Positions 1 to 5,819 of a stretch of 11,301 nt of DNA are shown in pieces. Within the stretch, counting starts at the first letter, position 1. Each line of letters opens with the position of its first letter. The notes under the pieces are model-generated. The model ran no database searches, was not told the origin of the DNA, and saw only the letters and a list, made by a program, of their open reading frames with translations. The DNA is taken from assembly GCA_030610325.1 (NCBI GenBank), contig JAUWRZ010000035.1, positions 1 through 11,301 on the forward strand, given 5' to 3'. This stretch comes from Sulfurimonadaceae bacterium (GTDB lineage Bacteria; Campylobacterota; Campylobacteria; Campylobacterales; Sulfurimonadaceae). The position numbers and the translations under genes were made by a program.

Positions 1-216
1 CATCTTTGAACCGACAAACAGGTTCCTGAAGTTCTTTGCTTTTGGTACGGTACTCTTATAGTCCACACTCGTGAAATTACCACCGACCCCTATTTTCGCC
101 GGTGTCTTAAAAGCCTTCCAGGTCACATCGACATCCCCATCGACCGAAAGGTCGCAAGACCCCGCAGCGTTTGCCATAGCATACATCGCAAACAATGCGA
201 TCAAGATCCTTTTCAT
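1..216 (-). CDS. YceI-like periplasmic protein, N-terminal part (runs off the left edge)
   Basis: This is an open minus-strand frame of 72 codons from ATG at 216 to the window edge, without a stop. It begins with a typical Sec signal peptide (MKRILIALFAMYAMANA, cleavage probably near residue 17-19). The mature part then reads VTWKAFKTPAKIGVGGNF, the pattern of the first strands of the YceI family: a Trp/Phe-containing strand, then a V.G.F strand. YceI proteins are secreted lipocalin-like barrels that bind polyisoprenoid-type lipids, and many Campylobacterota carry one or more; the ligand here is unknown. The start is supported by AGGAG (about 223-227) six to seven bases upstream. It lies downstream of the histidine kinase on the same strand but has its own -10 box, so it is probably transcribed separately. 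The family call rests on the N-terminus only. Confidence 0.75.
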   Translation of the reverse strand, partial: MKRILIALFAMYAMANAAGSCDLSVDGDVDVTWKAFKTPAKIGVGGNFTSVDYKSTVPKAKNFRNLFVGSKM

Positions 217-242
217 CCTCTACTCCTAGTATAGTTTCGCTG

Positions 243-248
243 ATTATA
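243..248 (-). promoter_or_regulatory. -10 box for the YceI-like gene
   Basis: A perfect TATAAT on the minus strand lies about 27 bases upstream of the ATG at 216, inside the 110-bp gap after the histidine kinase gene. No good -35 is seen 17 bases further up, which is usual for sigma-70 promoters in this phylum. Confidence 0.5.
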
Positions 249-326
249 GATACTTTTCTCTTTAAATAGTATTAGTCTTTCAAATGGTCAGCTATAGAGG
301 GATACCTTATAAGACACAGGCCAATA

Positions 327-1610
327 TCATGCATGGGGATCTTGCTCTGCCAAAGGTATATAGATACTGAACTTTGTCCCCTCACCAGTGTTCTCAACAG
401 CCAAGAGGCCATCACAAAAGTCTTCGATGATCTCTTTACTCATGGCCAGGCCAATACCGGAACCATGCTCACCTTTCGTAGTAAAGCCCTTTTCAAAGAC
501 CCTTTCCATGATGGTTTTAGGCATCCTTCCAGCATAGTCTTGGACCGTGACCACACCACGAGTCTCATCTTGAGAAAAAGTAATATCGATCCCTTTGTCG
601 GACGAAGCACTCTTTTCGATCGCATCTTTAGCATTGACGACAAGGTTCAATAGAGCCTGCTTATACATGTTCTCATAACCGAAGACTACAATATCATCGG
701 CCTCGGCATTCTTAATATTGATACCGATATTGTGTGCTTTAAAGTTCTCTGCCAATAACTCTGTCATCTGTTCCGTTGCACTATTTAAGACAAAAGTCTT
801 TTTCTCATCTTTAGCTTTAAAGAATGTTCGAAAATCACGCATGGTAGTCGTCATAAACTCGACCTGCTTCTCAAGTCGTTTGATCATTGACATTCTCTCT
901 TCATCGGGCTGGGAAGAGAGCTCTTCCATCAGTCTCAACTTCATATTAATAATGGATATACTCGAAAGAGGCTGTTTCCACTGATGCGCGATCGACGATA
1001 GAAGTTCACCGAGAGTGGCTAGTTTTGATGTCTGGATAAGCAGCTTTTTCTGCTCTCTCTCCTGCTGAAGGGCCTCTTCTACTCTCTCTTCCAGACCTTC
1101 GACATGCTTTTGGACCTCATCCCAAGCTTTCATGCGGCTTTTTGCAAGGATAGCCAATGTCCCCACTATGAGCAAAGTGACTGCAAGCGTACGATATTTC
1201 TCATCAAAAGTCATGCTATCAGGATAGATAAGATAGAACATCACCATAGTAGTGATGACCAGGAGTGAGTATCTTAATGCCTGTCGGGGAGTCAATAACA
1301 GATGAGAGAAAAGAGGGATGGTCAAAAGCCAGACCAGCATAAAGTCACTATTGGATGATTTGACTACATCTATTACCAGTATGATGTAAGCACCAGACAG
1401 TAGCAGATGGCTGACAAGCTCACTTTTTTGACTCTTTTGGTAAAAAAAGTATAAGACAACGAAAAATATGAGAAATACAGCATTTAAGATCATGACAAAC
1501 GGATCGACGGGGTAAAATATTCTGAGAACAACATGTATGATCATAAAGACGATCAGCCCGATCAACAAAGATCGTAAGAACTCAGCCTGTTCTGATTCTT
1601 GTAGTCTCAT
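327..1610 (-). CDS. Membrane-bound sensor histidine kinase (AHQW type), no partner regulator in view
   Basis: From the ATG at 1610 the protein has 427 residues. The N-terminal ~160 residues hold about five to six hydrophobic helices with short loops and no large periplasmic domain. A coiled coil follows (about 160-195), then a HisKA dimerisation domain with the H-box SSIAHQWKQPLSS (phospho-acceptor His209). The C-terminal HATPase_c domain has the N-box NLVVNAKDAI, the F-box region FEKGFTTKG and the G2 box GSGIGLAMSKEI. The G1 box is altered: DYAGRM where DxGxG is usual. The stimulus is unknown; the many-helix sensor suggests a membrane or small-molecule signal. A longer frame starts at TTG 1634 (435 residues). 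I prefer ATG 1610 because a minus-strand TATAAT at 1652-1657 would leave only a ~10-base leader for the TTG, and a GAGG lies upstream of the ATG. No response regulator is adjacent. Confidence 0.88.
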   Translation of the reverse strand: MRLQESEQAEFLRSLLIGLIVFMIIHVVLRIFYPVDPFVMILNAVFLIFFVVLYFFYQKSQKSELVSHLLLSGAYIILVIDVVKSSNSDFMLVWLLTIPLFSHLLLTPRQALRYSLLVITTMVMFYLIYPDSMTFDEKYRTLAVTLLIVGTLAILAKSRMKAWDEVQKHVEGLEERVEEALQQEREQKKLLIQTSKLATLGELLSSIAHQWKQPLSSISIINMKLRLMEELSSQPDEERMSMIKRLEKQVEFMTTTMRDFRTFFKAKDEKKTFVLNSATEQMTELLAENFKAHNIGINIKNAEADDIVVFGYENMYKQALLNLVVNAKDAIEKSASSDKGIDITFSQDETRGVVTVQDYAGRMPKTIMERVFEKGFTTKGEHGSGIGLAMSKEIIEDFCDGLLAVENTGEGTKFSIYIPLAEQDPHA

Positions 1611-1651
1611 CGATGGTCCCGCCTCTGATCTCAAATGTCCTATAAAATGTT

Positions 1652-1657
1652 ATTATA
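1652..1657 (-). promoter_or_regulatory. -10 box for the histidine kinase gene
   Basis: A perfect TATAAT on the minus strand lies just after the pepD stop and about 42 bases before the chosen kinase ATG. The kinase can therefore be transcribed independently of pepD although both are on the same strand. Confidence 0.45.
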
Positions 1658-1668
1658 TCAGATAACGC

Positions 1669-2928
1669 CTACACCCCATCAACGATCTTTTTGACACTCT
1701 CATAGACAGCCTGTACCGATGCGATCTCGACCTTCTCCCGTGTCGAGTGCGGATAGAGGATGTTGGGACCGATGGATGCCATCTCCATCTTCGGAAAATG
1801 CTCTTTGATGATGCCACATTCCAGACCCGCATGGATGGCACCAAAGGTCGCCTTGGGAAATACTCTCTTAGTCACATCCAATACTTTTTGTGCAAATGGG
1901 GTCTCTTCCGGTCTCCACGGGGTGTAAAACCCTTCTGCTATGACAGCACAACCGTAAGCACTAAAATAAGCCATCGTCTCCTCTTCCAGCACTTCAAGAG
2001 ACTCTTTACTCATAGAGCGTGCACTGAGATGGATGAGAAGTCCATCATCCCTGCTCTCGACCTGTGCCAGATTGATGCTCGTCTCAACAATACCCAGTGT
2101 CTCATCAAGATCACGGACACCATGCACGAACCCATCAAGCATCCTTATGAGTGCTTCACTATCTCGGATGACTTCGATACTCTGCCTGCCGAGCGCTTTC
2201 AATCCCTTTATGGCAGTAGGCTCTTGTGTTGCGACTACTGCTATGGCATGCTTCGCTATCGCATTACGACGCTCTCCACCTTTAATACTCACCAGTGCCG
2301 CATTCTCATGTGATGCGAGCAAAGCTGCAAGTTCCTTGATAGCGTTAGCGATCCCTCTATCTATGTCTACTCCAGAATGTCCTCCGGGAAGACCACTGAC
2401 CTCCACTTCATGACAGTAGAGCTCTTTATGCTCTCGCACTATCGGTAGTCTGGCCTCGATATCGACTCCACCTGCACAACCGATGGTGACGATGCCCTCC
2501 TCTTCACTGTCAAGATTTAACAGATAGGGTGTCTGAAGCCCTACCTGAAGGGCACGTGCTCCGATAAGACCGATCTCCTCATCCGCGGTGAAGAGAAAGT
2601 CAGCGACACGCCCCTCTTCCATCAGTGCAAGCATCATCGCCATGCCCATCCCGTTATCGGCTCCCAGTGTAGACTCTTTGGCATGCAGCCATCCAGCCTC
2701 TTCTGTGAGTTCAAGATTCGGAGCCTCGCCAATACAGACCATGTCATAATGGGCCTGAAGCGTTACCGATGCACCCTCTTTACTACAGAGGATATTTCCC
2801 GCACTGTCGCTACTGACTTCATAACCACAACGACGACCATACGCTTCAAGATAGCTGTGCATCTCCTCACATCCACCCGAACAGTGTGCTATGGAACATA
2901 GCTTTTTAAATATCTCGATGACTTGCAT
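1669..2928 (-). CDS. pepD: Cytosolic beta-Ala-Xaa / aminoacyl-histidine dipeptidase (peptidase M20 family, PepD)
   Basis: This 419-residue metallopeptidase of the M20C/PepD type hydrolyses Xaa-His and other dipeptides in the cytoplasm and recycles amino acids. The two-zinc site is recognisable: H60 and D62 in LQAHYDMV, the bridging D91 in STLGADNGMG, the catalytic E117 and metal ligand E118 in FTADEEIGLIGA, D140 in LNLDSEEEG, and H394 in LYPHSTRE. The lid (dimerisation) domain lies between, including the PGGHSGVDIDRG segment. The family form in enterobacteria is about 485 residues, so this is a short version. No signal peptide is present. The start ATG has an excellent AAGGAG eight bases upstream. 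The gene is divergent from the small lipoprotein, with only 29 bases between start codons, so its promoter must lie within that gap or inside the neighbour's 5' end. Confidence 0.93.
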   Translation of the reverse strand: MQVIEIFKKLCSIAHCSGGCEEMHSYLEAYGRRCGYEVSSDSAGNILCSKEGASVTLQAHYDMVCIGEAPNLELTEEAGWLHAKESTLGADNGMGMAMMLALMEEGRVADFLFTADEEIGLIGARALQVGLQTPYLLNLDSEEEGIVTIGCAGGVDIEARLPIVREHKELYCHEVEVSGLPGGHSGVDIDRGIANAIKELAALLASHENAALVSIKGGERRNAIAKHAIAVVATQEPTAIKGLKALGRQSIEVIRDSEALIRMLDGFVHGVRDLDETLGIVETSINLAQVESRDDGLLIHLSARSMSKESLEVLEEETMAYFSAYGCAVIAEGFYTPWRPEETPFAQKVLDVTKRVFPKATFGAIHAGLECGIIKEHFPKMEMASIGPNILYPHSTREKVEIASVQAVYESVKKIVDGV

Positions 2929-2946
2929 CTCTTTGTCTCCTTTAGG

Positions 2947-2952
2947 TACAAT
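2947..2952 (+). promoter_or_regulatory. -10 box (TACAAT) for the small lipoprotein gene
   Basis: TACAAT lies in the 29-bp divergent gap, with TTGCAT at 2923-2928 (18-base spacer) as a possible -35 inside the pepD start. The predicted transcription start falls at or next to the ATG at 2958, implying a leaderless or nearly leaderless message. Confidence 0.4.
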
Positions 2953-2957
2953 CCGAC

Positions 2958-3176
2958 ATGATCAGATCACTTATTGGCACCTCTTTTTTCCTTGTCCTCT
3001 TCTCCGGCTGCGTCAATGAACGCGGCATCTCTGCGCGCTATTATAACGACTGTCGGGAGTATTATGACCTCCAGGGTTACTACCATAAAGAGTGTGATGA
3101 GAACATGATAGAGTACGAAGAGGTCAAAGAGGCGCTAAAGACCAAAGAGCCCGAAGAAGAGCGCAACGTCTGGTAG
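2958..3176 (+). CDS. Small lipoprotein, function unknown
   Basis: This is a 72-residue protein with a type II (lipoprotein) signal peptide: MIR, a hydrophobic core and the lipobox LFSGC, giving lipidated Cys18. The mature part is about 55 residues, hydrophilic, rich in Tyr and acidic residues (RYYNDCREYYDLQGYYHKEC), with two further cysteines (C32, C45) that could form a disulphide in the periplasm. The C-terminal third (VKEALKTKEPEEERN) looks helical and charged. I do not recognise the family, though similar short lipoproteins occur in this phylum. The start is fixed by the signal peptide, but no Shine-Dalgarno is seen before it. The gene is convergent with cmoA, with 11 bases between stops and no obvious shared terminator. 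Confidence 0.75.
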   Translation: MIRSLIGTSFFLVLFSGCVNERGISARYYNDCREYYDLQGYYHKECDENMIEYEEVKEALKTKEPEEERNVW

Positions 3177-3187
3177 ATGGACGGTAC

Positions 3188-3895
3188 CTATTTAAAGGCT
3201 ATAAACGTCGCAAAGTTTGCCCAACGAAAGATAACTTCACAGTGACGAAAGCCACAACGTAACGCCATCTCGATATTCTCCTGCGCAGTATAGGGGATGA
3301 GGACGTTCTCCAGGGCTTCACGTTTTTGCATGATCTCGTAAGCGCTGTACCCCTGCTCTTTCTTAAAGTCATAATAGCAGTCTATGAGCTCTTTGTTCAG
3401 CTTCTTCTCTTCACTGATGACCTTTTCGCTAAAGATAAAGACACCACCTTCGTTCAAGGTCTCGTAGATACGGCTTATCAACACCTCACGTACCGGAGGT
3501 CGGATAAACTGAAGCGTATAGTTACTAAGCATGACATCGGCTGTCTCATACTCGTAAGTAAGGATATCACCTTCATATACCTCTACCGATGAGCCGTAAG
3601 CATCTATCTTCTTAGCTGCCTGATCGAGCATCGCACGGGCATTGTCTATGCCTAGTAAGCTGGCTGGCTGCTCAAGCCCACGCTCAATATCGAGTAGTTG
3701 CGATGCAGTGGAGCAACCAAGATCATAGAGACGGCCGTTCTCTTTAAGATAGAGTCGTGCGAAACGGCTTGTCAGCTTTAGTGTCTCTGTATAAAAAGGG
3801 ACTGATCGTTGCAGCATATCATCAAATACAGCCGCCACATCAGCATCAAACTCAAACTGCTTTTTGATGGGTCGATTAAAAACGTGATCTTTCAT
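3188..3895 (-). CDS. cmoA: Carboxy-S-adenosyl-L-methionine synthase CmoA
   Basis: This 235-residue class I methyltransferase-fold enzyme is very close to E. coli CmoA (247 residues). CmoA makes carboxy-SAM from SAM and prephenate; CmoB then uses it to form 5-oxyacetyluridine (cmo5U) at the wobble position of several tRNAs. Visible signatures are FDADVAAVFDDMLQRSVPFY near the N-terminus, the SAM loop YDLGCS (57-62), GIDNARAML (motif II), EGDI, SNYTLQF, SEK and DFKKEQGYSAYEIMQKREALENV. R192 in the last segment aligns with E. coli R199, which contacts the carboxylate of carboxy-SAM, so the specific activity is probably kept. CmoB is not in this window. The ATG at 3895 lacks a Shine-Dalgarno, and a TAGAAT -10 sits only six bases before it, so the message may be leaderless. 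Confidence 0.95.
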   Translation of the reverse strand: MKDHVFNRPIKKQFEFDADVAAVFDDMLQRSVPFYTETLKLTSRFARLYLKENGRLYDLGCSTASQLLDIERGLEQPASLLGIDNARAMLDQAAKKIDAYGSSVEVYEGDILTYEYETADVMLSNYTLQFIRPPVREVLISRIYETLNEGGVFIFSEKVISEEKKLNKELIDCYYDFKKEQGYSAYEIMQKREALENVLIPYTAQENIEMALRCGFRHCEVIFRWANFATFIAFK

Positions 3896-3901
3896 AAGGG
3901 T

Positions 3902-3907
3902 ATTCTA
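3902..3907 (-). promoter_or_regulatory. -10 box (TAGAAT) for cmoA
   Basis: TAGAAT on the minus strand is preceded by T-rich DNA with no clear -35. Only six bases separate it from the cmoA ATG, so the predicted start of transcription is at or very near the start codon. Confidence 0.45.
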
Positions 3908-3978
3908 GCGCAAAGCGAAAGAAAACATACACAAAAAGATGAGGGCATCTCTCCTATCGATGATACTTTACTCGATGA

Positions 3979-3999
3979 AAATATGCGTTCAGCATATTT
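3979..3999. repeat. Operator-like inverted repeat upstream of the small membrane-protein gene
   Basis: AAATATGC, five bases (GTTCA), then GCATATTT: a perfect 8-bp inverted repeat. It ends 18 bases before a TATAAT at 4018-4023 and therefore covers the -35 position of that promoter. It has no T-run after it, so a protein binding site is more likely than a terminator. Confidence 0.45.
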
Positions 4000-4017
4000 C
4001 TCATTCTATATGATCGC

Positions 4018-4023
4018 TATAAT
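4018..4023 (+). promoter_or_regulatory. -10 box for the small membrane-protein gene
   Basis: A perfect TATAAT lies 35 bases upstream of the ATG at 4059. No convincing -35 is seen; the -35 position is occupied by the inverted repeat 3979-3999. Confidence 0.5.
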
Positions 4024-4058
4024 TGCGTACCGAACATGATCTGATAGGAGATGTATGT

Positions 4059-4418
4059 ATGAAAGATATTGATATTGAGACCCTGATGATGGTCGTCTTC
4101 GTGATCGCATTAGTAATATCACTTTGGAAGATCTACGTGTTCCTGCCAAAGACGAGACTGGCTGATGATGATACGACCAGTGACTCGATCGAAGAGCTGA
4201 CAGCACTCATGCTGATCTGTATCACTGACAGCTATGAGCAGGGATCCGAACTCACCGACAGACTGCTTTATGAGCAGATGATAAGTCATGAGAGTTTTGA
4301 CAAAGGGCACTACTGGCGATTTAACCAGAACAGACTGAACCACCTGGTCTTAAGCTACTATGCCAGTAACCCCGGAGTCAACAGTTTCGAGCAGATCTTC
4401 GAAGCACAGAAGAGGTAG
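4059..4418 (+). CDS. Small single-pass membrane protein, function unknown
   Basis: This is a 119-residue protein. Residues about 8-28 (LMMVVFVIALVISLWKIYVF) form one strong transmembrane helix with a short acidic N-terminus, probably outside, and the basic residues after the helix predict a cytoplasmic C-terminal domain of ~90 residues. That domain is helical in appearance and begins with an acidic patch (LADDDTTSDSIEEL), followed by aromatic residues (KGHYWRFNQNRLNHLVLSYY). I do not recognise it. The frame is open from an upstream TTG at 4023, but that lies inside the -10 box. ATG 4059 has GGAG at 4047-4050 with an eight-base spacing and is clearly the start. It is convergent with the 106-residue gene, with 18 bases between stops. 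Confidence 0.8.
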   Translation: MKDIDIETLMMVVFVIALVISLWKIYVFLPKTRLADDDTTSDSIEELTALMLICITDSYEQGSELTDRLLYEQMISHESFDKGHYWRFNQNRLNHLVLSYYASNPGVNSFEQIFEAQKR

Positions 4419-4436
4419 GACCAAGCATCTGTATCA

Positions 4437-4757
4437 CTAGGTCTGTTTAAAGCCCAGGATGCAGATCTGGTCAAGTCCCTCTTCAAGCTCGATCTTGTTC
4501 TGGTTCGCCCAGACCAGGATATCACTGTCCATCATCATGAAGTCATCCTCTTGAAGCAGGTCGTTCTTGATCTTGATCATATCTCTATCACTCTTAAGAG
4601 TGAGATAATAATCACTATGATCTAAAAAAGGTCTCAACTTCACCAATGCTTTGACGATGCCCTCAAAATCCGAATAGTTCTTCTTCACGCCTCGGACCAG
4701 TCCCATCGACCGTTCATCCTCACCGTAACCACACAGACGTAAAAGCTCTTTTTCCAT
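4437..4757 (-). CDS. Hypothetical cytosolic protein (106 residues)
   Basis: I do not recognise this 106-residue protein. It has no signal peptide or membrane segment. The N-terminus (MEKELLRLCGYGEDERSMGL) and the middle are helical in appearance; a charged, methionine-rich patch follows (LLQEDDFMMMDSDI), and the end is short and hydrophobic (ICILGFKQT). The frame is open back to an ATG at 4853 (138 residues), but ATG 4757 has a strong GGGAGG about eight to nine bases upstream. The extra 32 residues of the longer form look unlike a protein N-terminus, and an extended -10 (TGCTATCAT, 4852-4857 minus strand) would place the longer start at the -10 itself. Codon use resembles its neighbours, so I think it is real. 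Confidence 0.65.
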   Translation of the reverse strand: MEKELLRLCGYGEDERSMGLVRGVKKNYSDFEGIVKALVKLRPFLDHSDYYLTLKSDRDMIKIKNDLLQEDDFMMMDSDILVWANQNKIELEEGLDQICILGFKQT

Positions 4758-4851
4758 TCTCAGACCTCCCTGACTCCCCTGTTTGATGATCGTATACAGA
4801 GCAGAAGTCCAAAGACCTGCTCTTCGATCTATGCAAAGGTTTACTAGAAAC

Positions 4852-4857
4852 ATGATA
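4852..4857 (-). promoter_or_regulatory. Extended -10 box for the 106-residue gene
   Basis: TGC followed by TATCAT on the minus strand has the TGn extended -10 form. It gives a leader of roughly 85-90 bases to the ATG at 4757. Confidence 0.35.
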
Positions 4858-4933
4858 GCACACAGCTACCTCAATAGACCCTGAAAAAGCCATAAAACAG
4901 TCCCACTCTCATCGCCCCCGATCGTCTCGCACT

Positions 4934-4939
4934 TATGAT
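4934..4939 (+). promoter_or_regulatory. Possible -10 box for the coiled-coil protein / fapA pair
   Basis: TATGAT lies about 120 bases before the ATG at 5061. It is the best -10-like box in the 4854-5060 gap, with a weaker TATCAT at 5009-5014. I looked for a flagellar sigma-28 pattern (TAAA, 15 bases, CCGATAA-like) and found only a badly spaced partial match, so the sigma factor is open. Confidence 0.25.
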
Positions 4940-5060
4940 ACATCTTTAAGGACAAACAGAGTAATATCTTCTCAGATAAAGCTGTTTGATCGATACCTAC
5001 ATAAGGCTATCATCAGTCTGCCAAAAACAGATCTCACTGCCTGAGCAAAGGGACTATCAC

Positions 5061-5801
5061 ATGCGTTTTACCGTCGATGAATATTCACAACGTTTCAAGA
5101 TGTCCAAGGAGATGATGAACTCCAGACTTAAGAACAGAAGACTCAACTATATCATCGAAGAGGGGACCACTTATATCATAGTGCCCAGGAACTCACTTGA
5201 TGATGCCCAAAAAGAGCGCATAAAGCAGCCAGTTGTCGAACCCGCTGTCACCACTCCCACACCTGTTGAGCCCACCCCATCTGTCCAGGTCACCAAACCG
5301 GCCAAGGCAACCAGACCTGCCAGACCCAAGACTACTGTCGGGACCATCATCGCCCTCTACCAGAAAGAGAACCTGCAGCTCAAACAGAAGATCAAAGAAC
5401 TTGAACAGAAGATCGATAAGCTCATCGGAGATAAAGAGCAGATGCTTCGTGATGAACGTGACCGCATTGAGAAAGTCTACAGTAATAAAGATGAGCAGCT
5501 AAAGACGATCCTTGAACTGGTGAACACGAAATTGATGCTGACACAGGACTCTACTGTCCATGATGTCGACTCCACTACAGGGAAACGACCTGAAGATGCG
5601 ATCGACGCTACCTGGCAACAGAGTGATTTCGTAGAACTCCGCCAATACCTCAAATCTCTGGGCCTTAAACCTCTGGAGAGAAAGAGCATCAAAAAACGGT
5701 TTGCCGAGGCATATGGCAGTGATGTCCGTGTCATCCAGCAAAACGGTCAGTTCTATCTGGACTTCTCAAAATATGACTATAGTGACCTTCTCAGACACTG
5801 A
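5061..5801 (+). CDS. Coiled-coil protein with putative N-terminal DNA-binding fold, partner of the FapA-like protein
   Basis: The protein is 246 residues from the ATG at 5061. Residues 1-45 (FTVDEYSQRFKMSKEMMNSR, then a basic turn and a strand TTYIIVPR) look like a small helix-turn-helix or excisionase-like domain. Residues ~55-92 form a Pro/Thr/Lys-rich linker. Residues ~95-160 are a strong coiled coil (EN.QLKQKIKELEQKIDKLI, then a charged continuation). The C-terminal ~60 residues (FVELRQYLKSLGLKPLERK onward, ending near DFSKYDYSDLL) look like a second small fold with another basic helix. The start is chosen for AAAGGGA about nine bases upstream; the frame extends to TTG 4986, but that extension looks non-coding. 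It is followed after 18 bases by the FapA-like gene, so the two are probably co-transcribed. I do not recognise the family. A DNA- or structure-binding scaffold is an inference. Confidence 0.75.
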   Translation: MRFTVDEYSQRFKMSKEMMNSRLKNRRLNYIIEEGTTYIIVPRNSLDDAQKERIKQPVVEPAVTTPTPVEPTPSVQVTKPAKATRPARPKTTVGTIIALYQKENLQLKQKIKELEQKIDKLIGDKEQMLRDERDRIEKVYSNKDEQLKTILELVNTKLMLTQDSTVHDVDSTTGKRPEDAIDATWQQSDFVELRQYLKSLGLKPLERKSIKKRFAEAYGSDVRVIQQNGQFYLDFSKYDYSDLLRH

Positions 5802-5819
5802 TGATCAGAGCTGTCACTG

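Noticed and set aside
440..984. Open frames on both strands inside the histidine kinase gene
   Set aside because: They lie entirely within a well-supported kinase reading frame, have no domain signature and look like shadows of its codon bias.
1747..2413. Plus-strand frames of 126 and 188 codons opposite pepD
   Set aside because: They are antisense to a gene with all M20 catalytic residues; their translations are low in complexity and have no ribosome site.
2973..2990. TTGGCAC resembling the -24 half of a sigma-54 promoter
   Set aside because: The required GC at -12 is missing and the site lies inside the lipoprotein signal-peptide codons.
4893..4924. TAAA ... CCCGATCG resembling a sigma-28 flagellar promoter before the coiled-coil/fapA pair
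   Set aside because: The spacing is about 20 bases instead of about 15, and the -10 half is incomplete.
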